Origin: CAZPAN01 sp964581165
GTDB taxonomy: Bacteria > Actinomycetota > Coriobacteriia > Coriobacteriales > CADBOM01
NCBI GenBank assembly: GCA_964581165.1
Contig: CAZOMM010000041.1
Location: 1-17,549, forward strand
Direction of reading: 5' to 3'
DNA: 17,549 nt
The notes under the pieces are model-generated. The model saw only the letters and a list, made by a program, of their open reading frames with translations. It made no database searches and was not told the origin of the DNA. Numbering within the stretch: the first letter of the stretch is position 1; each line of letters begins with the position of its first letter. Below are positions 1-6,592 of this stretch, in pieces. Both the position numbers and the translations under genes were made by a program.

Positions 1-373
1 GACACCTGCCATCACCTGTACGATTAATAATCATTTCTGTTGTTTTATCGTAGTAAGCAGGTATTTTGTGCTCTTTAAGCACCCTAATTGCATCAACGCT
101 CATTACCGGAGCATACACCGACGAAACATTGAGCAAACAATAGAGCAAAGCCGGTCCTTTGCCCACAACTTTATCCGCTATCGAAAAAGCCTCCAATTCT
201 TGGCCAGAAGCAATCCAGCCAAGAATTGGAGCCACTCCTCTACGAGAATCAGTTATTTCTTTGGCACCCTTAACTGCCACAACGGTAAAGTCTTTTGTGT
301 GAAGCAATTCAACCGCTTTTTTTAGATCTTCCGGCTCAATGCCAGACTCAAGACCCGGCTCAAAATCCCCCAC
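1..373 (-). CDS. DUF1893 (TM1506-like) protein, 3' end cut by window edge
   Basis: My own translation of the minus strand gives an open frame of 124 residues running off the window. It contains a SIADKVVGKGPALLY block, a following VYAPVMS strand and a C-terminal INRTGDGRC. These are the conserved features of the small DUF1893 family (Thermotoga TM1506 type), whose members are about 110-130 residues, so only a few C-terminal residues should be missing. The family has an alpha/beta fold related to deaminases and no established reaction that I can state. I chose the GTG at 373 because GGAG lies 6 nt upstream; the frame stays open further upstream without a better start. It lies 88 bp downstream of the membrane-protein gene on the same strand with no terminator between, so cotranscription is possible. 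The family call is from recall of motifs, not a search. Confidence 0.8.
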   Translation of the reverse strand, partial: MGDFEPGLESGIEPEDLKKAVELLHTKDFTVVAVKGAKEITDSRRGVAPILGWIASGQELEAFSIADKVVGKGPALLYCLLNVSSVYAPVMSVDAIRVLKEHKIPAYYDKTTEMIINRTGDGRC

Positions 374-382
374 TGCACTCTC

Positions 383-409
383 CAATCGTTTGCAAACAAT
401 CGTTTGCAA
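383..409. promoter_or_regulatory. Operator-like repeat before the DUF1893 gene
   Basis: The 13-mer CAATCGTTTGCAA occurs twice (383-395 and 397-409), a period of 14 bp. The same bases form a perfect inverted repeat, TTGCAAAC at 390-397 and GTTTGCAA at 402-409, with a 4-nt spacer. It ends 10 bp upstream of the DUF1893 start and touches its Shine-Dalgarno. On the minus strand each copy reads TTGCAAACGATTG, which resembles LacI/CcpA-family operators. Binding of a repressor here is inference. It has no T-tract, so it does not look like a terminator. Confidence 0.45.
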
Positions 410-461
410 GTACAATGCCGTCAGATATCACACTCAAGCCTTCAGGCTACTAAGTTGAATT

Positions 462-2297
462 CTAGGTTGAATCTTCTGACTCCGAAGTATCCGATGTCGA
501 AGTGTCCGACGCTGAGCCTATTGCTGTTACCGTACAAGTTGTTGAGCCTTCATAGTACTGTAGCGTAATAGTGCTGCCCTCCTTGTAGCCAACAATCTCA
601 ATAACAGATATCGGGCAGTCGTAGATTTGCGAATCTCCCTCAAGTGTTAGATAGAAGTGCGTACTGTCATCTACTACCACTTGATACATGGTTGATATAA
701 CACCTGTAACCTCGGCAGTTCCTGTTTGGCTTGTGTCCTCATCGACCACGCCATTTGCTGCTAGCAACGCCTTGTAGTTTTGTTGACATTCGGCAACAGT
801 GTCACCAGTAACCACGTTTTGGTAGCGCTGGATGTCGATCATTGCGTACATCTTTACTAGGCCCGCGCTATCTTTTAGAGCCATAAAGTAAGTTGGCTGA
901 TTACTTACATTTATTAATAAGGGAAAGGCCGCCGTGTACCTGAGGTCTTGTACCTGACCCTCTGCAGAAGACATTGCGGATTGTTCCGTTGCCCCCGACA
1001 CAGAATAAAAATGAGACTCGGCCGTCCTCTGATTAATGAGCACAAAGCCAATAATCGAATCGTCAGACGTTGCCGAAGTTATCCCAGTGTAGAGCCACAG
1101 TGAGTCGTCTTTAACCACATAGTTGTAGCCGTTCTCGCCTCCAGCCTGCGTGGTCTGACGCACATCTTCTTGACCTAACCAGGAGTTCCACCAGCCATTT
1201 ACATACAGTCCGCTCCAGTTGTACTGTTCAATCAGCAAATCTGTCGGATACACACGATCTACCCAATCGGGCACATCCTCAACAGCTAGGTCTTGGCACT
1301 CTCCCGTTACAGCATTACAAAGCACAACTCTAGATATCGTAGTGCCTCCAAATAGACCAATAGTTCTACTTTGCACAGGACAAATCCACCAAGGATTGCC
1401 CTCTTCGTCTATCTCAAAGGCCTTTTGATCAAACATGTAAAAGGGATACTTAAGTTGAACATACCTATCGAGGTTGTAGATAAATGGGTCCGACTCAGAA
1501 ATGCGAATCGGATCGTCCAACCTAACCATTTCTGTATCTTGAGTGGCCATATCAACCAAAACGTAGGCAGGAATTCCCCCAGACTGATTGGTAAACCACT
1601 TAATGATGTCAGCATAGTTAAGAGGACTTACGCGCACAGGACGGCCTTGATAGTTGATCTGGCTGTAGATATCCGATATTTCAAACTGGCTTACGTAGTC
1701 CGAGATAGATCCCATTACGCGATTGCCCAAAATTGCAGCCGAAGCACCATCGATAATTGGAATCGAGTTATAGTCAACCTCTTGAATATCGGTAGCAAAA
1801 TCTTGATCGCTTGTCTCGAGCACCGAAGCATACCTTGCTGCATTGCCCGGAAAAAATGTCGCCGATGTTAGGGCACCAAGAACACCTACAATTGCTATTA
1901 CAACAGGAACCCAAGAGAGACGCTTCATGCGCAAGGCCTTGCCATCGTCTCGTGGATGCTTTTTAGTGCCTCTTTTATAGGCGATCGTATACCCACGAAA
2001 GATCAAAAACGAAGGCAGCAAAATAACTATAGCTACAAAAAACCATAGCTCCTCTGAGTGAATATTGAGCGCGGGGTGAAAAAACCAATACAAGAAGAGC
2101 ACTATCAAGACTGCAACGATAATCCATATGCTCTTCTTGACTTTGCTTTGTTTATGCCACCAATCGCCAAAACTAAAATTAAACTCGGGGTTTTTCTTAA
2201 CGGATTTCGAGCCAGATTCCTTAAAGGGGTTTCCAAATCCAAATCCAAATTCCTCAAATGGATTTGATCCTTTTCCCCAAGGGTTCGACTGCTTCAT
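462..2297 (-). CDS. Membrane-anchored protein with large extracytoplasmic domain, function unknown
   Basis: The protein has 611 residues from the ATG at 2297. That start is preceded by a strong GGAGGGG; an in-frame start at 2348 adds 17 residues but lacks such a site. Order: a disordered, presumably cytoplasmic tail (1-55) rich in Gly, Phe and Asn-Pro-Phe/Trp motifs; TM1 about 57-76; TM2 about 84-100; a basic loop; TM3 about 129-148; then about 450 residues outside the membrane ending in an acidic Ser/Thr tail. The outer part has the blocks PLNYADIIKWF, DEEGNPWW, PDWVDRVYP, LYTGITS and TAAFPLLINVSNQPTYF. I recall similar blocks in uncharacterised clostridial membrane proteins, sometimes loosely named cell-shape proteins. 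A small beta domain follows at about 535-600. No enzymatic motif was seen. It is divergent from the tRNA ligase gene. No terminator is visible after its stop. Confidence 0.85.
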   Translation of the reverse strand: MKQSNPWGKGSNPFEEFGFGFGNPFKESGSKSVKKNPEFNFSFGDWWHKQSKVKKSIWIIVAVLIVLFLYWFFHPALNIHSEELWFFVAIVILLPSFLIFRGYTIAYKRGTKKHPRDDGKALRMKRLSWVPVVIAIVGVLGALTSATFFPGNAARYASVLETSDQDFATDIQEVDYNSIPIIDGASAAILGNRVMGSISDYVSQFEISDIYSQINYQGRPVRVSPLNYADIIKWFTNQSGGIPAYVLVDMATQDTEMVRLDDPIRISESDPFIYNLDRYVQLKYPFYMFDQKAFEIDEEGNPWWICPVQSRTIGLFGGTTISRVVLCNAVTGECQDLAVEDVPDWVDRVYPTDLLIEQYNWSGLYVNGWWNSWLGQEDVRQTTQAGGENGYNYVVKDDSLWLYTGITSATSDDSIIGFVLINQRTAESHFYSVSGATEQSAMSSAEGQVQDLRYTAAFPLLINVSNQPTYFMALKDSAGLVKMYAMIDIQRYQNVVTGDTVAECQQNYKALLAANGVVDEDTSQTGTAEVTGVISTMYQVVVDDSTHFYLTLEGDSQIYDCPISVIEIVGYKEGSTITLQYYEGSTTCTVTAIGSASDTSTSDTSESEDST

Positions 2298-2408
2298 CTT
2301 TTCCCCTCCGTAGATGCTCCTAGCGTTTTTATGCCTGATGTCTTGCAATTTTAGCGCTCTATGTTAAACCACTGTTGACATAAACAAACTAGAAATGCCC
2401 AACAACAG

Positions 2409-2554
2409 CAGGCTTTCTTAGAAAGGCAGGTTGGTCAGCAGGGCAGGCTTGGTATCGAAGCGCAAGCTGGTCGGCAAAAGCAGGCCTGGTATCGGAGTGT
2501 GAGTTGATCAACAAGGGCAAAGTTGATTATCGGAATGCAAGGTTGGCAGTAAAG
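2409..2554. repeat. Degenerate 37-bp tandem repeat, four units, abutting the tRNA ligase start
   Basis: Units lie at 2409-2443 (35 bp, most diverged), 2444-2480, 2481-2517 and 2518-2554. Most begin CAGGC(T/C)TGG or a derivative and carry TATCG(A/G)A in the middle. Units 2 and 3 match at 26 of 37 positions, and all 11 differences are transitions. The last base of unit 4 is the G of the GTG start codon of the tRNA ligase gene. A 37-bp period cannot keep a reading frame, so this is not a decayed coding sequence. The array fills most of the 256-bp divergent spacer (2298-2553). I found no convincing promoter in the rest. Confidence 0.75.
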
Positions 2555-4656
2555 TGACTGATATAAATAAAACGACTGAGACAAACAAAGCGGCTAATGA
2601 GTCCTCCAATGAGCGTCCTAAATTTCCAAAGCGCGCCATAGTTACCTCGGGTATGCCCTACGGCAATAAAGATCTGCACTTTGGACACATTGGCGGGGTT
2701 TTTGTACCGGCAGACATGTATGCGCGTTTTTTGCGAAATCGAATTGGTGCTAAAAACGTCTTGTTTGTCTGTGGAACCGATTGCTACGGCTCCCCAATTA
2801 TCGAGGGACATCGCAAGGCGGTTGAAGATGGTAGCTTTGAGGGCAGCATCGTTGACTATGTAACAAAAAACCACGAATTACAGCGCCGCACCCTCGAAGA
2901 GTACATGATCTCACTCAGCATATTTGAAGGCTCTGGGATTGGTTATGCAGCCAAGCCCCATAAGCGCATTACGGATATGTTCTTTAATACCCTATACAAA
3001 AACGGCTATCTAGAGCTTATGAGCACCGCCCAGTTTTACGACACAGAAGCCAACATGTTTCTTAATGGAAGGCAGGTTGTTGGCAGATGTCCAGTCCAAG
3101 GCTGTAAATCTGACAAGGGATATGCCGACGAATGCGATCTGGGGCATCAATATAAGCCAGAAGAGCTCATTGCTCCCCGCTCTACAATCACAGACTCTAC
3201 ACCCGAGCTTCGCCCCGTAGCCAACTGGTACTTTAAGCTGCCAGAATTCAACAAAGTAATCTCTGATCATATTGCAGCACTTAAAGAAGATGAGCGCACG
3301 CGCCCATTTGCACTTTCTGCAATAGAAGAGTTTTTAGCTCCCCCGGTTATTTATGCGCAGGAAAAGTTCCGTGAGGAATTTGACGCTGTGCGCCCTGAGC
3401 TTCCTAAACACAAACTGTATGAGGCCGAAGAGGGCAAGACTTCTTTTGTGGTGGAATTTGCAACAATTGCAGATCGCGACGATGCCCGAGCTGTACTGGA
3501 GTTGGGCGGAGTAAGATTCAGAACCGGAAAGACCCTTGTTCCCTTTAGGTTAACAGGCAACATCGATTGGGGAGTTGCCGCACCTCAGCTAGAGGATGAG
3601 GATCCACTAACAGTGTGGGTTTGGCCAGAATCACTCTGGGCTCCAATCTCGTTTACAGCAGCCATCCTTGAGCGGGAAGGCAAAGATCCAGAAAGCTGGC
3701 GCGACTGGTGGTGCTCAGATGAGGCTGGTGTTTACCAGTTTATTGGAGAGGACAACATCTACTTTTATGGAGTGGCTCAAACTGCATTGTTTGCAGCCAT
3801 GCAGGCTGAAGAAGGGCCCAAAGCAGAGGACGCGGATGTGGAGGCTGGTGAGGCTGAGAGCACAGCCACAGCCACAGCCACAGCCTCGGAGCTTAGACAG
3901 ACCCAGCTTATAGCCAATCATCACTTGCTTTTCCTGAACAAAAAAGCATCATCTTCTGGAAAAGTTAAGCCTCCAATGGCTTATGAGCTGCTTGAGTACT
4001 ACAAAGCCGAACAGCTAAGAGCGCATTTTTTGGCCCTGGGACTTGGCCTTAAGTCGGTGAGCTTTCAACCTAAGCCGTTTGATCCCACAGCCAAAGAAAA
4101 ATCTCCAGATCCTGTGCTTAAAGAGTCGGCTCTGCTTACGAATATCTTTAACAGACTTGCGCGCTCCTGTTTTTATACCGCTCAAAAAATCAGCGATAAT
4201 CGCCTGCCCACTTTAGATGCCACTCCCGAGATTGTGGATGAAGCGCAAAAGACGGTACTTGAGTACGAAAAACTAATGTATCGCTTTGAACTTCATGTGG
4301 CTTTATCGCTTATGGATGGATATTTAAGGGATGCAAATAAGTACTGGTCGAGCAACTATCGCAAAACAGATGATGAGCTGGCGCTAGAAGAGCAAAGGCA
4401 GGTACTGGCAAATGCGTTTTATATGCTGCGTGTGGCAACCATCTTAATGGAGCCTGTTGCGCCACAGGGTTGTCGAAAGATCATCGAATATCTGAACCTA
4501 GATTGCAGCGAAGAGGATTTTTTAAGCTGGGATCATATTCTCGATGGATATACACCTTTTGTCAGTTCTAAAGAGATGGCAGAAGGTGGGCATCCATTAA
4601 AGGAACTCCCGCCCAGAACAGACTTTTTCGAAAAACACCCATCGCAGTTTTCTTAA
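2554..4656 (+). CDS. Class I tRNA ligase, methionyl-tRNA synthetase (MetG)-like, atypical
   Basis: This 700-residue protein has MetRS architecture and would charge tRNA with methionine in the cytoplasm. The HIGH motif is HFGH (42-45) after the MPYGNKDL block. A zinc knuckle follows (C179, C184, C194, H198). The catalytic core resumes at NIDWGVAAP (336-344), WPESLW (357-362) and GEDNIYFYG (398-406). The KMSKS loop reads KASSS (464-468), lacking the second lysine; eukaryotic TyrRS tolerates KMSSS, so activity is not excluded. A helical anticodon-binding domain spans about 520-660. Two insertions are unusual: about 280-335, probably a small alpha/beta module, and an acidic Ala/Thr-rich linker at 419-449. 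No C-terminal EMAP-like tRNA-binding domain is present. The start is GTG at 2554 with only a weak AAGG upstream. Alternatively it could be a paralogue beside a standard MetRS elsewhere in the genome. Confidence 0.85.
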   Translation: MTDINKTTETNKAANESSNERPKFPKRAIVTSGMPYGNKDLHFGHIGGVFVPADMYARFLRNRIGAKNVLFVCGTDCYGSPIIEGHRKAVEDGSFEGSIVDYVTKNHELQRRTLEEYMISLSIFEGSGIGYAAKPHKRITDMFFNTLYKNGYLELMSTAQFYDTEANMFLNGRQVVGRCPVQGCKSDKGYADECDLGHQYKPEELIAPRSTITDSTPELRPVANWYFKLPEFNKVISDHIAALKEDERTRPFALSAIEEFLAPPVIYAQEKFREEFDAVRPELPKHKLYEAEEGKTSFVVEFATIADRDDARAVLELGGVRFRTGKTLVPFRLTGNIDWGVAAPQLEDEDPLTVWVWPESLWAPISFTAAILEREGKDPESWRDWWCSDEAGVYQFIGEDNIYFYGVAQTALFAAMQAEEGPKAEDADVEAGEAESTATATATASELRQTQLIANHHLLFLNKKASSSGKVKPPMAYELLEYYKAEQLRAHFLALGLGLKSVSFQPKPFDPTAKEKSPDPVLKESALLTNIFNRLARSCFYTAQKISDNRLPTLDATPEIVDEAQKTVLEYEKLMYRFELHVALSLMDGYLRDANKYWSSNYRKTDDELALEEQRQVLANAFYMLRVATILMEPVAPQGCRKIIEYLNLDCSEEDFLSWDHILDGYTPFVSSKEMAEGGHPLKELPPRTDFFEKHPSQFS
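3861..3884 (+). repeat. Hexanucleotide microsatellite (CACAGC)x4 inside the tRNA ligase gene
   Basis: Four perfect CACAGC copies encode the alternating Thr-Ala stretch in the acidic linker just upstream of the KASSS loop. Gain or loss of one unit keeps the frame, so linker length could vary between strains by slippage. Confidence 0.9.
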
Positions 4657-4658
4657 GG

Positions 4659-4680
4659 AAGCACTGATTAATTGCTTTTA
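4659..4680 (+). terminator. Weak terminator-like hairpin after the tRNA ligase gene
   Basis: AAGCA (4659-4663) pairs with TGCTT (4673-4677) across a 9-nt loop and runs into TTTTATTC. The stem is short and AT-rich, so termination here would be weak. The GC-rich hairpin at 4684-4705 just after it may help. Confidence 0.3.
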
Positions 4681-4716
4681 TTCGCCTCCGGCCCACGCCG
4701 GAGGCCATGTACACAA

Positions 4717-4750
4717 AGACAAAAAGAGCGCACCAAGCTGTAGCTGCGCC
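4717..4750 (-). terminator. Probable Rho-independent terminator of the flippase-like gene
   Basis: On the minus strand GCGCA (4749-4745) pairs with TGCGC (4732-4728), with an inner GCT/AGC pairing. It is followed directly by TCTTTTTGTCTTTG. It lies about 70 bp after the TGA at 4820-4822 and is correctly oriented for that gene. Confidence 0.55.
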
Positions 4751-4819
4751 GATTAACCTGAGCGTGCAGGAACACGGCCCGTGCCGGAGGCGCGACTGAA
4801 AGCGGACAGAATGGATCGA

Positions 4820-6283
4820 TCAGTGTTTTCTTAGGCTACGGGCACCCATCTCAGCTTTAGATGATCCATCGCCAGAATCAATGATTCTGCGGCTAGCCAC
4901 ATATTGCATCAATAGCAGCACGAACAAAAAGACCATATTGAGCAGATAAGCAACAATGGCACCTGAGAGATCTGTCAGATTAATCAAGATAAACGGAACG
5001 ATTATCGAAAAAACAAAAGCCACTAAGTAAAGCTTTACTGTGTCTTGCTGCCTGCGCAGAACAGTGATTACCTGGTAGAGGAAGTCGATTGCAGCTGTTA
5101 CTCCACCAGCCGCAAGCATGATGTAGCAAAGTAGACGATATGGCTCAAAGTCGATGCCATAGCAGATATTTAAAAGAGACAATCCAAGCCAGCCCATAAA
5201 CAGAATCATAATCACCGTTACTACAGCTGTTATGGCAAACATTGCTGCAATTACCTGATTAAAACGCTTGCGCATCGAAGGGTCTTGCCAAATGCCCGAA
5301 AGTTTTAACAAAAGCGGCTTATAAATTAGCTGCACGATAATGAGGATCATCTGCGATGGAAAATACAGGGCATTAAAGTAGAGCTGACTGTCGTAACTGA
5401 GCACTCCTTCCATCACAAACTTGGGCATATTATCGATAAAGTTGTACAGGAAAAAACCTAGAAACAGCGGAAAGCACTGCTTAAAAATGGTTCTAATGCT
5501 CGAGATGGTCCAGTACCTAGACCTAGGAGTTTCCAGCAACCCCAATGGCAACGATAAAAAGAAAAAGCTGGCTAGGGCAGCAACAGCCATAGCAACGCTC
5601 GCAATCCCGATGTTGCGAGTTATAACGACAAAAATAGTAAAGACCACAAAAACAAGAACAGAACGTAAAGCCTGGGAAATACCAGCAAGATACATCTTGT
5701 CTGTCTGCTGAAGACGACCTTCGTAGACATCGGCCAAGCCATCAACCATTTTGTAAACGTAGACCCCGATGCTAATTACCAGCATCGAACCCTCGTAGCC
5801 CCTAATTGCGCAGTAAGCTAGGCCAACAACAAGCATGATCACAGAGGTGATTACCCTGGTGATCTGATAGTCGGCAAAGCTATGCCGTTCCTCTATATCA
5901 GAAACCTGATAAGTTCTAACTCCGTAATTTCCTATGAACATCAACAGGAAGGCGGTAACAAAAGCAAGCGAAAACATACCCGCCCGCTCTGCTCCACAGA
6001 CCTGAGTGATGACCATTGTGAGAAGAGGAAAAACAAGATTATTTGCAGCAAGACCCACACTGTTCCAAATATAGTCGCGCGTAGTGCGATGCGACTCATA
6101 CATCTGCTCTTGACCTGTAAAAGAGCCCTCTGCAGCCACACCCAATAGCCTGTCCCACCAATGGCTAGCTGTTCGTGTAATAAAGTTTTGCCTATGTGGC
6201 GTGCTGTAATAGCTCCGCGGCCTTGCTTTGCCTCGCCTTCGCGATGCCACTTTGTAGTCTTGCCTCCCAATAGAAGCGAGCAA
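4820..6283 (-). CDS. Polysaccharide flippase-like (MATE/MOP superfamily) multispanning membrane protein
   Basis: The frame encodes up to 487 residues with roughly 12-14 hydrophobic segments from about residue 70 to 470, short basic loops and a charged C-terminus. That layout, and the opening TTRDYIWNSVGLAANNLVFPLLTMVITQVCG, fit Wzx/RfbX-type lipid-linked sugar flippases of the MOP superfamily, which move cell-surface glycan precursors across the membrane. No glycosyltransferases are nearby, so the substrate is unknown. The start is uncertain. The TTG at 6283 gives a basic, non-membrane N-terminal extension of 60 residues. The ATG at 6103 gives 427 residues starting MYESHRTTRDY, closer to the usual family start, but only a weak GAG precedes it. 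The last five codons and the stop lie in the inverted repeat at 4654-4833. A terminator follows at 4717-4750. Confidence 0.8.
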   Translation of the reverse strand: MLASIGRQDYKVASRRRGKARPRSYYSTPHRQNFITRTASHWWDRLLGVAAEGSFTGQEQMYESHRTTRDYIWNSVGLAANNLVFPLLTMVITQVCGAERAGMFSLAFVTAFLLMFIGNYGVRTYQVSDIEERHSFADYQITRVITSVIMLVVGLAYCAIRGYEGSMLVISIGVYVYKMVDGLADVYEGRLQQTDKMYLAGISQALRSVLVFVVFTIFVVITRNIGIASVAMAVAALASFFFLSLPLGLLETPRSRYWTISSIRTIFKQCFPLFLGFFLYNFIDNMPKFVMEGVLSYDSQLYFNALYFPSQMILIIVQLIYKPLLLKLSGIWQDPSMRKRFNQVIAAMFAITAVVTVIMILFMGWLGLSLLNICYGIDFEPYRLLCYIMLAAGGVTAAIDFLYQVITVLRRQQDTVKLYLVAFVFSIIVPFILINLTDLSGAIVAYLLNMVFLFVLLLMQYVASRRIIDSGDGSSKAEMGARSLRKH

Positions 6284-6306
6284 ATTCCAACAATTACGAC
6301 TTTAGA

Positions 6307-6457
6307 TCTGCTCTGGCTCCAGGTCTGTTCTAGCTCTAAACGCGCTCTGCTCTAGATGCGCCTTGAATCTAAATCTGTTCTAGCTCTAAATGCACTCTAA
6401 ATCCAGATATGTTCTGGCTCTAGAGGCGCTGATGTACTGATGCATTGAAGCACTAAT
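6307..6457. repeat. Degenerate 17-bp tandem repeat, about nine units, upstream of the flippase-like gene
   Basis: Units start at 6307, 6324, 6341, 6358 (16 bp), 6374, 6391, 6408, 6425 and 6442 (16 bp). The 17-mer TCTGTTCTAGCTCTAAA is perfectly repeated at 6324-6340 and 6374-6390. The unit at 6307 differs from it by five transitions only. The array occupies half of the 309-bp spacer 6284-6592. The rest of that spacer holds a 16-bp-period duplication (6490-6520) and the aldolase terminator (6534-6570). I see no gene there and no clear promoter. Confidence 0.75.
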
Positions 6458-6489
6458 GCGCCCCAGAAGTGCTTCATTTTACAAGCTTG

Positions 6490-6520
6490 CTGCACCATAA
6501 AAGCACTGCACCATAAAAGC
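6490..6520. repeat. Perfect 15-bp direct repeat, period 16
   Basis: CTGCACCATAAAAGC occurs at 6490-6504 and 6506-6520. The copies are identical, so this duplication is younger than the neighbouring 17-bp array. It lies between that array and the aldolase terminator. Confidence 0.9.
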
Positions 6521-6533
6521 GACTGCTCGGTAT

Positions 6534-6570
6534 AAAAAACCGGCCGGCAAGCAAAGAGCTCACCGGCCTT
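6534..6570 (-). terminator. Rho-independent terminator of the aldolase gene
   Basis: On the minus strand GGCCGGTGAGC (6568-6558) pairs with GCTTGCCGGCC (6552-6542), with two G-T pairs and a 5-nt loop. It is followed by GG and six T (6539-6534). It begins about 25 bp after the TAG stop at 6593-6595. It marks the end of the likely long minus-strand transcript. Confidence 0.9.
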
Positions 6571-6592
6571 GCAGTCAGCTTTTTGATCGAGT

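Larger units (their letters stand above)
4654..4833. repeat. 180-bp inverted-repeat spacer between convergent genes, MITE-like
   Basis: The outer arms are TAAGGAAGCACTGATTAAT (4654-4672) and, read on the minus strand, TAAGAAAACACTGATCGAT (4833-4815). They match at 15 of 19 positions, with four transitions. Similarity continues inward to about 38 bp, where most differences are again transitions. Inside are a perfect 9-bp hairpin GCCTCCGGC/GCCGGAGGC (4684-4705), a second copy of CCGGAGGC near 4785, and other short palindromes. No transposase is encoded. The TAA of the tRNA ligase and the TGA of the flippase both lie in the arms. I interpret it as an old non-autonomous element or a symmetrical bidirectional 3' region. 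No target-site duplication was identified. Confidence 0.5.

Noticed and set aside
68..325. Plus-strand frame of 85 residues at the left edge
   Set aside because: It is the shadow of the DUF1893 gene, which has recognisable family motifs on the minus strand.
421..461. Small hairpin AGCCTGAAGGCT after the membrane-protein gene as a terminator
   Set aside because: The stem is only 4-5 bp and no T-run follows.
2375..2380. Perfect TTGACA (-35-like) on the plus strand upstream of the tRNA ligase
   Set aside because: No acceptable -10 hexamer lies 16-18 bp downstream, so I did not call a promoter.
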